Made by a program: the position numbers and the translations under genes
Shown: positions 16,653 to 24,442 of the stretch, one piece after another
How positions within the stretch are numbered: the stretch's first letter is position 1
How the letters are laid out: the number at the start of each line of letters is the position of its first letter
Notes under the pieces: model-generated
The model's database searches: none
The model's input: the letters and a program-made list of their open reading frames with translations, nothing else
What the model was told of the DNA's origin: nothing
Source of the DNA: Janthinobacterium saanense
GTDB taxonomy: Bacteria > Pseudomonadota > Gammaproteobacteria > Burkholderiales > Burkholderiaceae_D
Assembly: GCF_014200675.1 (NCBI RefSeq)
Contig: NZ_JACHCI010000014.1
Span: 1-64,000 of the forward strand
Direction: 5' to 3'
Length of the DNA stretch: 64,000 nt

Positions 16653-17092
16653 GCAATTCTTTCTGTCTCCAATCAGCGATTCTTATTATTTCATGCAACT
16701 ATAATGATGTGGCAATTTTTTTAGCAAGGACATTTTCCAGGATAGAGGCATGTCGTTTTTAGCTGATGCGCTGCGGCAAACGTTGACGCAACTGGGCAGG
16801 CAGCAGCCAGCACCGGGGTTTGCCCACACGTCCAGCCACTCGATGCTGCCTCATTTGGCGAGCCGTGGACACAAATCGATCTGAAAACAGCAGCCCAGCA
16901 TTGACAAGCAGAAATGCGCGTGGCATCGTGAGGCCATGCCATCCTCATTCCCCCACCTTTCGATTATTGCCACCATGACGCACAAGGTGGCTTAGCAGAG
17001 GAATGACATTGCAAAAGCCGCCTGCGGGGCGGCTTTGTTGCATCAGGCGTCGCGCAGGTTTTATCTCCAGCAACAGAAACCAGCGAGCGACC
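16653..17092. other. Intergenic region with a doubtful micro-ORF
   Basis: About 440 bp between divergent genes. It contains a 44-codon plus-strand ORF at 16750-16884 (starts MSFLADALRQTLTQLGRQQ) with AGGATAGAGG upstream, but there is no other support, so I do not call it a gene. A terminator-like hairpin lies at 17014-17036. Otherwise I see nothing identifiable. Confidence 0.4.
17014..17036 (+). terminator. GC-rich hairpin, terminator-like
   Basis: AAAGCCGCC (17014-17022), 5-nt loop, GGCGGCTTT (17028-17036): a perfect 9-bp stem but only a short broken T-tract (TTTGTTG). It sits before the P-loop kinase gene, so it could act as an attenuator or a weak terminator. Confidence 0.4.
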
Positions 17093-17602
17093 ATGCACTC
17101 CACTTCCAACACGCCATTTTCCACACCGACCCTGCACCTGGTATGCGGCAAGATCGCCTCGGGCAAATCCACCTTGACCAGCCGCCTGGCTGCGGCGCCG
17201 CAGACGGTGCGCATCAGCGAAGATAGCTTGCTGGCGCAGCTGTATCCAAACCAGATAAGCAGCCTGGCCGATTACGTGGCCCACGCGGCGCGCCTGCGGG
17301 CGGCCATGCAGCCGCTATGCCTGCAAATGCTGCGCGCCGGCGTTTCCGTGGTGCTCGATTTCCCGGCCAACACGCCCGCCAGCCGCGCCTGGATGCGCGA
17401 GCTGGCAGAGCAGAGCGGCGCGCCGCATGTGCTGCACTTTCTCGATGTGCCCGATGAGGTCTGCAAGGCGCGCCTGCGCAAGCGCAATGAAGATGGCAAG
17501 CATCCATTCCAGACCAGCGAAGAACAATTCGACGCCATCACGCGCCACTTCGTGCCGCCCTCCGCAGAGGAAGGATTTGTGATCGTCCGCGCGGACAGTT
17601 AA
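17093..17602 (+). CDS. P-loop ATPase/kinase (AAA_33, zeta-toxin-like fold)
   Basis: A 169-residue protein with Walker [10 protein letters not shown] near residue 19 and a compact nucleoside/small-molecule kinase layout, including a C-terminal basic segment [13 protein letters not shown] that resembles a lid. Proteins of this type phosphorylate small molecules; they share a fold with zeta toxins and chloramphenicol phosphotransferase. No antitoxin-like gene is adjacent, so a toxin role is unsupported. I start at the ATG at 17093, because the in-frame upstream region is not coding-like. Confidence 0.7.
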   Translation: MHSTSNTPFSTPTLHLVCGKIASGKSTLTSRLAAAPQTVRISEDSLLAQLYPNQISSLADYVAHAARLRAAMQPLCLQMLRAGVSVVLDFPANTPASRAWMRELAEQSGAPHVLHFLDVPDEVCKARLRKRNEDGKHPFQTSEEQFDAITRHFVPPSAEEGFVIVRADS

Positions 17603-19224
17603 TACAGCACCAGCTCGCGTGCCGGCTTGACAGGGGTACGGCGCGGCGTCGCCACGGCGCGCACCGGTGCCGCATCCTCCAGCGCGAAACGCGACACCAG
17701 CTGCGCCAGGTTGGCCGCCTGGTCTTGCAAGCTGCCAGCCGCCGCGGCCGCCTGCTCCACCAGCGCTGCGTTTTGCTGGGTAACGCCATCCATTTCCGTG
17801 ATGGCCTGGTTGACGTGGCTGATGCCCGTGCTTTGCTCTTGCGAGGCGGCCGTGATGTCCGCCATGATGTCGGTGACCCGCGACACGCTGGCCACCACCT
17901 GGTCCATGGTGGTGCCGGCCTGCGCCACCAGGGTGCTGCCGGCATTGATGCTGTCGACCGAATCGCCGATCAGCACCTTGATTTCCTTGGCCGCCGCCGC
18001 GCTGCGGTGCGCCAGGTTGCGCACCTCGGTCGCCACCACCGCAAAGCCGCGTCCCTGCTCGCCGGCGCGCGCCGCTTCCACGGCAGCGTTCAAGGCCAGG
18101 ATATTGGTCTGGAAGGCGATGCCGTCGATGACGCTGATGATATCGACGATGCGGGTCGCCGAATGATTGATGGTCTGCATGGTCTCTATCACTTTGGCCA
18201 CCACCACGCCGCCCTGCTGCGCCACTTCAGACGCAGCCTTGGCCAGCTGGTTCGCCTGCAAGGCGTTTTGCACATTATTGGTGACGGTCGAGGTCAGTTC
18301 TTCCATCGAGGCGGCGGTTTCTTCCAGCGAACTGGCTTGCATCTCAGTGCGCGCCGACAAGTCCATATTGCCACTGGCAATTTCACGCGAGGCGGTGGCG
18401 ATGGTGTCGGCACTCTGGCGGATTTCAGCGATGGTGCTGGCCAGATTGCTTTGCATGGTTTTCATGGCGAACAGCACGCTGCCCCTGTCATCGGCATGGG
18501 TGATGACGACGCCGCTCAAATCGTTGTGGGCGATTTTTTCGGCGACCTGCGCCGCGTAGGCCGGCTCGCCGCCCAGCGCATGGCGCAGGTTGCGGTTAAT
18601 CGCCAGCACGATGAGCGACAAGGCCCCGCACAAGACGGCCAGCAAACCCAGCGATTTCCACAATGCTTCCTGGAACGCTTCGTCGATATCGTCCATGTAC
18701 ACGCCGACCATCACATTCCAGCGCCATGGTTTGTAGCCAGCCACCCGGCTCAGTTTCGGCACGGCGCTGCTTTGCCCCGGCCGTGGCCACACGTAACGCA
18801 CAAAACCGGCGCCGGCCTCGCTCATGCCGGCCGCCACGATGTCGTGGTACATATACTTGCCGTTGGCATCCTGGAAATTCATCATGTTCTTGCCATTGTT
18901 TTCAGGCTTGAACGGATTCATCAGGGCGTAACCGTCAAAGTTGGTAATCGTCAGATAACCATCTTTGCCGAAACGCATGTTCTTGATGATCTCGGTGGCT
19001 TGCTTTTGCGCCTCTTCCTTGCTGATCTTGCCCGCCGCAGCCTGGTCGCCAAACAGCTTGATGGTGCTCAAGCCCAGGTCGGCGATATTACTGAGGTCGG
19101 CGCTGCGCTCTTCGATGCGTATCTTGCGCACTTCGTAGGCGTCGTACACGAAAATACCGGTGATGCACAGCAGGCTGCACAGCAGCGGTATCCATAATTT
19201 TTGCTGAAACGAGAGCTTGTTCAT
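17599..19224 (-). CDS. Methyl-accepting chemotaxis protein with single-Cache sensor
   Basis: A 541-residue chemoreceptor. The first membrane segment is residues 9-27, then a periplasmic sCache_2 domain (about 40-185, with [20 protein letters not shown]), the second membrane segment 191-209, HAMP 211-265, and the cytoplasmic signalling domain (tip motif [20 protein letters not shown]). Cache_2 receptors often sense small organic acids; the ligand is not predictable here. There is no C-terminal CheR-tethering pentapeptide (ends ELVLY). The start at the ATG at 19224 is backed by GGAGA; an upstream in-frame start at 19263 is less likely. The signalling core is almost identical in DNA to the receptor at 33080. 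Confidence 0.92.
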   Translation of the reverse strand: MNKLSFQQKLWIPLLCSLLCITGIFVYDAYEVRKIRIEERSADLSNIADLGLSTIKLFGDQAAAGKISKEEAQKQATEIIKNMRFGKDGYLTITNFDGYALMNPFKPENNGKNMMNFQDANGKYMYHDIVAAGMSEAGAGFVRYVWPRPGQSSAVPKLSRVAGYKPWRWNVMVGVYMDDIDEAFQEALWKSLGLLAVLCGALSLIVLAINRNLRHALGGEPAYAAQVAEKIAHNDLSGVVITHADDRGSVLFAMKTMQSNLASTIAEIRQSADTIATASREIASGNMDLSARTEMQASSLEETAASMEELTSTVTNNVQNALQANQLAKAASEVAQQGGVVVAKVIETMQTINHSATRIVDIISVIDGIAFQTNILALNAAVEAARAGEQGRGFAVVATEVRNLAHRSAAAAKEIKVLIGDSVDSINAGSTLVAQAGTTMDQVVASVSRVTDIMADITAASQEQSTGISHVNQAITEMDGVTQQNAALVEQAAAAAGSLQDQAANLAQLVSRFALEDAAPVRAVATPRRTPVKPARELVLY

Positions 19225-19374
19225 GCGGTCTCCAACGTAGGTGGCGGTCACGGTCAAGACCACAATACGTTGGAAGCAGGCCCAATTTCATGCGAATAAA
19301 CAATGTTTTAGCTACATACTCATTAATGTGTTGCAACTTGTTTTCAGCCGCAACAGGTGCTGCGAAGGCTGCTT

Positions 19375-20532
19375 TTAAAACGTCCCCGGCAGCAAAATTT
19401 TCTTGTCCACCTGCTGCAGGTCGCGCAAGCCGCAAAAAGCCATCGTCAAGTCCAGTTCGTTGCGGATGATGTCCAGGCATTTTGTCACGCCCTGCTCGCC
19501 CATCGCGCCCAGGCCATACAGGAAAGGCCGGCCGATATACACCCCCTTGGCGCCCAGGGCCACGGCCTTGAGCACGTCCTGGCCCGAGCGGATGCCGCCA
19601 TCCATATGTACTTCGATCTGCGCGCCGACGGTGTCGACGATGGCGGGCAAAGCTTCGATCGATGATTGCGCGCCATCGAGCTGGCGGCCGCCATGGTTGG
19701 ACACGATCAGCGCATCGGCGCCGCTGGCCACGGCCAGGCGCGCGTCTTCCGGGTCCATGATGCCCTTGATGATGAGCTTACCGCCCCAGCGCTGCTTGAT
19801 CCATTCCACGTCCGCCCACGACAGGCTCAAGTCGAACTGCTGCTGGGTCCAGGCCGACAGCGAAGACATGTCGGACACGGAAGTGGCGTGGCCGACGATA
19901 TTGCCGAAACCGCGGCGTTTAGTCGCCAGCATACCCGCCACCCAGCGCGGCTTGGTGGCCATATTGAGGATATTCGGGATGGTCAGTTTGGGCGGCGCCG
20001 ACAAGCCGTTGCGTATATCCTTGTGGCGCTGGCCCAGCACCTGCAAGTCCAGGGTCAGCACCAGCGCGCTGCAGTTTGCCGCCTTCGCGCGGTCGATCAG
20101 GCGATTGATGAATTCGCGGTCCTTCATCACATACAGCTGGAACCAGAACGGTTTGGTGGTGTTCGCCGCCACGTCTTCGATCGAACAGATGCTCATGGTC
20201 GACAAGGTGAACGGCACGCCGAAACGTTCGGCCGCCCTGGCCGCCAGGATTTCACCATCCGCATGCTGCATGCCCGTCAAACCCGTGGGCGACAGGGCCA
20301 CCGGCATCGCCACTTGCTGGCCCACCATGGTCGTAGCCAGGTTGCGGTTTTCCAGGTTGACGGCCACCCGCTGGCGAAATTTGATTTTGGCGAAATCGCT
20401 GTTGTTGGCGCGGTAAGTCGATTCCGTCCAGGAACCGGAATCGGCATAATCGTAAAACATGCGCGGCACCCGTTTTTGGGCCAGCAGACGCAAATCTTCG
20501 ATGCAGGTGATGATATTCGTGCCCATGCTCAT
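19375..20532 (-). CDS. lldD: FMN-dependent L-lactate dehydrogenase / alpha-hydroxyacid oxidase
   Basis: A 385-residue FMN enzyme oxidising L-lactate to pyruvate, normally membrane-associated and feeding the respiratory chain. The active-site motif SNHGGRQLDG is intact (catalytic His and Arg). The N-terminal YDYADSGSWTE, the FMN-binding ALSPTGLTGM and the phosphate loop DGGIRSGQDVLKAVALGAKGVYIGRP (split here as DGGIRSGQDVLK / GAKGVYIGRP) are typical of the LldD group. The start at 20532 has GGGGAAA upstream; 20526 is the alternative. It stands alone, without lldP or lldR beside it. Confidence 0.87.
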   Translation of the reverse strand: MSMGTNIITCIEDLRLLAQKRVPRMFYDYADSGSWTESTYRANNSDFAKIKFRQRVAVNLENRNLATTMVGQQVAMPVALSPTGLTGMQHADGEILAARAAERFGVPFTLSTMSICSIEDVAANTTKPFWFQLYVMKDREFINRLIDRAKAANCSALVLTLDLQVLGQRHKDIRNGLSAPPKLTIPNILNMATKPRWVAGMLATKRRGFGNIVGHATSVSDMSSLSAWTQQQFDLSLSWADVEWIKQRWGGKLIIKGIMDPEDARLAVASGADALIVSNHGGRQLDGAQSSIEALPAIVDTVGAQIEVHMDGGIRSGQDVLKAVALGAKGVYIGRPFLYGLGAMGEQGVTKCLDIIRNELDLTMAFCGLRDLQQVDKKILLPGTF

Positions 20533-20633
20533 GCGTTTCCCCGGTCGATAACAAGTCAAAGCATGATCCTGCATTTGCCGGCAATTGTCTATCCGCCACA
20601 TGATTTGCTGTAGACCGACCGCTGCGGCCATAA

Positions 20634-20659
20634 AAAAAGACAGGCGAACCTGTCTTTTT
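20634..20659 (-). terminator. Intrinsic terminator after Asr-like gene 3
   Basis: AAAAAGACAGG (20634-20644), CGAA loop, CCTGTCTTTTT (20649-20659): an 11-bp stem with A/T tracts on both sides, usable in both directions. Confidence 0.85.
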
Positions 20660-20676
20660 GTGGGTACAACGCGCGC

Positions 20677-20958
20677 TTACTTGGCTGCTGGCGCTGGCGT
20701 TACTGGTGCGCTGGCGACCTTGGTGTCAGCGGCCTTGGCTTCGGTTTTCTTCACGCTTTTATGCGCTTTTTTCTTGGCAACCTTGGCTTCAGGGCTGGCG
20801 GCTGGGGTAGCTTCCTTGCCTGGCTTGACCTGGGCCTTCATCGCCACTGGTGCGGAAGCGGCTGGCGTAGCGGCTGGAGCTGGTGCTTGAGCGAATGCAG
20901 CGGAAGCGAACAGACCGGCGATCAGGGTAGCGCTCAGTTTGGCAAAAACGTTTTTCAT
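20677..20958 (-). CDS. Asr-like small periplasmic Ala/Lys-rich protein (copy 3)
   Basis: A 93-residue protein with a signal peptide (LFASAAFAQ, cut near residue 25). The mature region is Ala/Pro-rich, then strongly basic (KVAKKKAHKSVKKTEAK), then Ala-rich again. The architecture is that of the copies at 289 and 5400, but the sequence and leader are more diverged, so this is an older paralogue. I start at the ATG at 20958, preceded by GAGGATTGCACC as in the other copies. The longer in-frame extension is leader sequence. It is followed by its own terminator. Confidence 0.75.
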   Translation of the reverse strand: MKNVFAKLSATLIAGLFASAAFAQAPAPAATPAASAPVAMKAQVKPGKEATPAASPEAKVAKKKAHKSVKKTEAKAADTKVASAPVTPAPAAK

Positions 20959-21074
20959 GGTGCAATCCTCAAGTTCAAGTGGTTGATTTATCTGTCTATC
21001 TGTCCTTCTGTGACGCGGTGTTTTGCGTGTCACAGAGCAAAAAACGCGGTGGCAGGCACTGGCGTTGACGGGCA

Positions 21075-21089
21075 TTACAAACACTTACA
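21075..21089 (-). promoter_or_regulatory. RstA/CpxR-like box upstream of Asr-like gene 3
   Basis: On the minus strand TGTAAGTGTTTGTAA, one base different from the boxes at 169 and 5280. It is followed like them by a CCGTCAACGC element and ends 116 nt before the start codon. Conservation of the box while much of the leader has diverged supports function. Confidence 0.55.
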
Positions 21090-21090
21090 T

Positions 21091-21426
21091 TGTGGCGTTG
21101 GATGCCGCGCTTGATGTTATGCAGAACCGATAAAAGGGACTCAAGTTGTAGTTCAAGCCGGCTCGCCGCCAAAGTCCAATTCGGCCCCTCCTCCGGCCAA
21201 GGCTCACCGGGCCCAGCGGGCCTGAAAAATGTTCAGGGCAAGGCGCGCGGGCGCAGACAGTACGCATGTACGGCAAGCCCAAGCAACGCAGCCATGGACA
21301 TTTTCTCAGGCCCGCGACTCAGGCCCGCACTTCCAGTCGATGAACGGTGGCAAAGTAACGGGCTAGCGGGGCAAAGGTCACCTTAAATCCTTCTGTCATG
21401 GATATCACCCGAGGAAACTATTTACG
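21091..21426. other. Intergenic region containing a palindromic element
   Basis: About 335 bp between the Asr-like promoter and the PhyH gene. It has no coding-like frame. Its main content is the 100-bp inverted-repeat element at 21216-21315; the rest is featureless. Confidence 0.6.
21216..21315. repeat. 100-bp imperfect palindromic intergenic element
   Basis: Outer arms GCGGGCCTGA (21216-21225) and TCAGGCCCGC (21306-21315) are perfect complements. They continue inward with AAAATGTTC versus GAAAATGTCC (one bulge). The centre contains GTACGCATGTAC and GC-rich matter. It is not a terminator (no T-tract). It looks like a REP/MITE-type dispersed element, but only one copy is in the window, so its repetitive nature is unproven. 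Confidence 0.5.
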
Positions 21427-22383
21427 CTACCAGTCGCGCAGACCGAGAATCTTCTGCCCCAGCTCGCTCAGCTGCGCCTGCGGATACAGCCGCTTTTCCT
21501 GCTCCAGCGGGTCGCCAGGAAAAGCATACCCTTGCGGCGCGCTGCGCTCGCGCCAGCTTTGCACACGCCAGTCGCGCAAGCTTTGCTGCTCTTGCTGGGC
21601 GGGCGTAAAGGAAATATATTGCGCCAGCCGCACCTGGTCCGTGGAGGTATTCGGGCGGATGCCGTGCGCCAGCAAGCTGTTGAAGATCAATAGCTCACCT
21701 TTTTTCATGGCAATGAATTCCATCGGATACGGCACCGTTGCCAGATCAGGCTGCCATGGGTTGCGCTCCTTGGCAGCCTGCGCGCGCCAGGCGGCAAAGT
21801 GCTGAAACAGTTGCGGATAACATTGAAAGCCGCCGCTCTCGGGTGTCGTGTCGGACAGGGCCAGCACGCCCTGCACGTTGACGGGCAGCGGGTCGATTGT
21901 CGTGTCCGCATCCCAGTGGATGAAACCGCCAAACTTGCGCTTGCCCTGATTCGGCGTGTTCAGATTGGCGCGATCTATCGTCACCCATAAATCTTCGCGG
22001 TCCCAGATATCGACGAAGGCATCGTAGACTCTAGCCGTCTGGCGGTTATCCCAGAGTGTCTGGTTGTGGTACGCCTCCACCATGCCGGAACCGTTGAGCT
22101 CCTGCATGGCGTGATCGCGCAATTGATCGCGGTTCCAGCTGGCAGGGTCGTGCTGGTCCAGGCCCTGGAATTGCCACAGAAAATCCGTGGTGCGCCGCAC
22201 CTGCTCTGGCGTGACGGCATCCTTGACGATCACATAGCCATAGCTTTGCCAGTGCAGAAAATCGCTGTCGGACAGCACGCGCAGCGGCAACTGCTTTTGC
22301 AGCTCGCGCAACTGGGTTTGCACCGTGTACGCCACGGAAGGGTTGCCGGGGCGCTGGTCGCCATACTTATACTGATCTTGCAT
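21427..22383 (-). CDS. Phytanoyl-CoA dioxygenase (PhyH) family oxygenase
   Basis: A 318-residue Fe(II)/2-oxoglutarate-dependent oxygenase. The iron triad is visible as H156-x-D158 (GFIHWDADTT) and H240 (NSLLAHG), with R252 placed to bind 2-oxoglutarate. The family hydroxylates small molecules or lipids; the substrate is unknown. AAGGAG precedes the ATG. It is divergent from an AraC regulator with a cupin sensor domain 117 bp away, which probably controls it; together they suggest an inducible catabolic step. Confidence 0.85.
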   Translation of the reverse strand: MQDQYKYGDQRPGNPSVAYTVQTQLRELQKQLPLRVLSDSDFLHWQSYGYVIVKDAVTPEQVRRTTDFLWQFQGLDQHDPASWNRDQLRDHAMQELNGSGMVEAYHNQTLWDNRQTARVYDAFVDIWDREDLWVTIDRANLNTPNQGKRKFGGFIHWDADTTIDPLPVNVQGVLALSDTTPESGGFQCYPQLFQHFAAWRAQAAKERNPWQPDLATVPYPMEFIAMKKGELLIFNSLLAHGIRPNTSTDQVRLAQYISFTPAQQEQQSLRDWRVQSWRERSAPQGYAFPGDPLEQEKRLYPQAQLSELGQKILGLRDW

Positions 22384-22500
22384 CGCTGTCTCCTTGGGTA
22401 TGTTGTGAGACAGATTGTGCGATGCCGGCGCCGGTCAAAATGCGCGCAAAGTCGCCAATACTGATACGATCCTGACTATTCATCCCTATAAAACGTCACG

Positions 22501-23361
22501 ATGACACCGCTATTCGAGCAAGTCACGATACCGCCAGGTCACTCCTGGGGCTTGCTGTGGCGCCAGCTCGACGCGATTCCATTTATCTGGCATTACCACC
22601 CGCAGTTCGAGCTGACGTTGACGGTCAATGCGCGCGGCCAGCGCTATATCGGCGACCATCTCGGCGATTTCGAGCCTGGCGACCTGGTGCTGGTGGGGCC
22701 GAACTTGCCGCATACCTGGTCGGCGCATGAGCGCATCGATGCTAAGCAGCCGATGCTGGCGGTGGTGGTGTGGTTTTCGCCGGAATGGATCACGCAATTG
22801 GCGGCGGTATTTCCCGAGTTGCAAAGCTTGCGGCAACTGGCCATGCGCGCCGGCCCCGCCCTGTGTTTTTCACCAGAAACCAGCGCGCGCTGCGCCGAAC
22901 GGCTGTTGCAACTGCAAGCCTTGCCGGTACCGCAGCGTTTGCCGCTGCTGCTCGATGTGCTGCTGATGCTGGCCGGCGATGGCCGCGCGCAGACGCTGGC
23001 GTCGACGGCGCAAACGCCGATCAAGGCCGACGGCCAGCAAAAACGCATGGAAAAAGTACTCGACCATATGCATGCGCATTTCCGCGACGAGATCGCGCTG
23101 GAAACCCTGGCGCAGCAGGCAGCGCTGTCGCTGGGCGCTTTTCACCGCTTTTTCAAGCGCCACGCGTTTTGCACGCCGGGCGCTTATCTGGCCCGGCTGC
23201 GCATCGGCCGTGCCTGCCAGCAATTGATCGAGAGTGAATTGAGCATCGCCGTGATCGCGCAGGAAGCCGGTTACCGCAACCTGGCGCATTTCAACCGCCA
23301 GTTTCTGGCGACCAAGCGTGTGACGCCACGGAAATTTCGCCGGCAATATCGTAACGATTAA
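22501..23361 (+). CDS. AraC-family regulator with cupin sensor domain
   Basis: A 286-residue protein with an N-terminal cupin fold (residues 10-110; HYHPQFELTLTVNARGQRYIG and DFEPGDLVLVGPNLPH) and two C-terminal AraC helix-turn-helix units (residues 185-283; ALETLAQQAALSLGAFHRFF and SELSIAVIAQEAGYRNLAHF). Such regulators sense small, often sugar-like or acid ligands. The divergent PhyH oxygenase gene is the likely target. The start has no strong Shine-Dalgarno sequence. Confidence 0.88.
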   Translation: MTPLFEQVTIPPGHSWGLLWRQLDAIPFIWHYHPQFELTLTVNARGQRYIGDHLGDFEPGDLVLVGPNLPHTWSAHERIDAKQPMLAVVVWFSPEWITQLAAVFPELQSLRQLAMRAGPALCFSPETSARCAERLLQLQALPVPQRLPLLLDVLLMLAGDGRAQTLASTAQTPIKADGQQKRMEKVLDHMHAHFRDEIALETLAQQAALSLGAFHRFFKRHAFCTPGAYLARLRIGRACQQLIESELSIAVIAQEAGYRNLAHFNRQFLATKRVTPRKFRRQYRND

Positions 23362-23380
23362 AAAAACCAGCAGAAAAACG

Positions 23381-23413
23381 AAAAAGGGGACCAGATTTTT
23401 CAATCTGATCCCC
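23381..23413 (-). terminator. Terminator of the tRNA-Arg cluster
   Basis: On the minus strand, GGGGATCAGATT and AATCTGGTCCCC (one G-T pair) form a stem over a short A-rich loop, followed by TTTTT. It lies 8 nt past the CCA end of the last tRNA and also separates the cluster from the convergent AraC gene. Confidence 0.85.
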
Positions 23414-23420
23414 AATATTC

Positions 23421-23497
23421 TGGTGCGGCTGGCAGGAATTGAACCCACGACCCCTTGGTTCGTAGCCAAGTACTCTATCCAGCTGAGCTACAGCCGC
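23421..23497 (-). tRNA. tRNA-Arg (anticodon ACG), copy 4 in transcription order
   Basis: A 77-nt cloverleaf. The acceptor GCGGCTG pairs with CAGCCGC, with encoded ACCA end. The anticodon stem CTTGG/CCAAG holds loop CTACGAA (anticodon ACG, wobble A normally converted to inosine, reading CGU/CGC/CGA). The T-arm contains GGTTCAATTCC. It is identical to the three genes upstream. Confidence 0.97.
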
Positions 23498-23577
23498 AAA
23501 ACTTCTACATCACTTCACCAGACTGCATGAAGCTTGAAACTTGAATCGGCACCGTTTTCACGATGCGGACCTGATAC

Positions 23578-23654
23578 TGGTGCGGCTGGCAGGAATTGAA
23601 CCCACGACCCCTTGGTTCGTAGCCAAGTACTCTATCCAGCTGAGCTACAGCCGC
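23578..23654 (-). tRNA. tRNA-Arg (anticodon ACG), copy 3
   Basis: Identical 77-nt sequence to the neighbouring copies, with encoded CCA. The 80-bp spacer below it and the 83-bp spacer above it share long stretches (AAAACTTCTACATC, CTGCATGAAG, TTGAAACTTG), so gene plus spacer was duplicated as a unit. Confidence 0.97.
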
Positions 23655-23737
23655 AAAACTTCTACATCGCTTCACCGAACTGCATGAAGTTTGAAACTTG
23701 ATATCTACACCGTGCTAATACGGCGCTGACCTGATAC

Positions 23738-23814
23738 TGGTGCGGCTGGCAGGAATTGAACCCACGACCCCTTGGTTCGTAGCCAAGTACTCTATCCAGC
23801 TGAGCTACAGCCGC
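23738..23814 (-). tRNA. tRNA-Arg (anticodon ACG), copy 2
   Basis: Identical tRNA sequence with encoded CCA. The spacer between it and the first gene (23815-23917) is different and AT-rich, which suggests the older duplication. Confidence 0.97.
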
Positions 23815-23917
23815 AAAACTTTTACATCGCTACACTTTACTGCACGCAGCCAATTACTAAAACTACGCATTAAAACTTTTTACAACAAAACCAGAAAATA
23901 TCTGATTTTTAGAATTC

Positions 23918-23994
23918 TGGTGCGGCTGGCAGGAATTGAACCCACGACCCCTTGGTTCGTAGCCAAGTACTCTATCCAGCTGAGCTACAGCCGC
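23918..23994 (-). tRNA. tRNA-Arg (anticodon ACG), copy 1 (promoter-proximal)
   Basis: Identical tRNA sequence with encoded CCA. It is the first gene of the cluster, starting 10 nt downstream of a good -10 element. Confidence 0.97.
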
Positions 23995-24004
23995 GCAGGC
24001 AAAC

Positions 24005-24033
24005 ATTATAACGTATTCATTTCGCTTTGAAAA
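24005..24033 (-). promoter_or_regulatory. Sigma-70 promoter of the tRNA-Arg cluster
   Basis: On the minus strand a perfect -10 TATAAT (24005-24010) is spaced 17 bp from a -35 TTTTCA (24028-24033, 4 of 6). The -10 ends only 10 nt before the mature tRNA. Confidence 0.7.
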
Positions 24034-24442
24034 GTTCGATTTTTCAATCGCTTAGCTGGTTTTGACAGAACAATCGTCCTATCGTATCCCGCTACTTTTC
24101 ATCACGAAAAAGCCTACGTCATTCTGCACACGACACCCTGCTTGCGCAGAGTACTTCCAGTGCATCGAGTAGTTGCTGTCTCGAAAGAAGCGGGATTATA
24201 GGCACTGCTTTCCACTGTGTCCAGTGCTATCTCTCATAGAGTGAAAACAAGCGCAAAAACAGCTGACCGGCCTGACGGCAATTATCCCCACAAACCTGGC
24301 GGCAAGCGTGTGGTGGCCGCCAGGCGCTTGGGGCTACAATGACCGCATCGTCCAAGCCAGGCATGGCCTGGCCTGGCAAATACATGGCGGACTTCCATCA
24401 TGACCAGACATACCAAAGACATCAGCGGTCACAGGAGGCCAG
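24034..24442. other. Intergenic region upstream of the hybrid kinase
   Basis: About 410 bp. The left half is AT-rich and carries a consensus -35 TTGACA (24062-24067) with a poor -10 17 bp on. I see no gene, no repeat and no clear operator. The right end holds only the Shine-Dalgarno AGGAGG of the kinase gene. Confidence 0.5.

Noticed and set aside
16721-16948. 75-codon minus-strand frame in the intergenic gap
   Set aside because: Trp/Cys/Ser-rich composition, no ribosome site and no family likeness.
17030-17050. GGCTTTGTTGCA, similar to ends of IS5-family insertion sequences
   Set aside because: There is no matching opposite end, no transposase and no target duplication. The bases belong to a hairpin before the kinase gene.
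17093-17602. Zeta-type toxin of a toxin-antitoxin pair
   Set aside because: The fold is shared with many small-molecule kinases and no small antitoxin gene lies next to it.
23421-23994. Regular 77-bp repeats spaced 80-103 bp, CRISPR-like at first glance
   Set aside because: Each repeat folds as a complete tRNA-Arg with encoded CCA; spacers are related to each other, and no cas genes are present.
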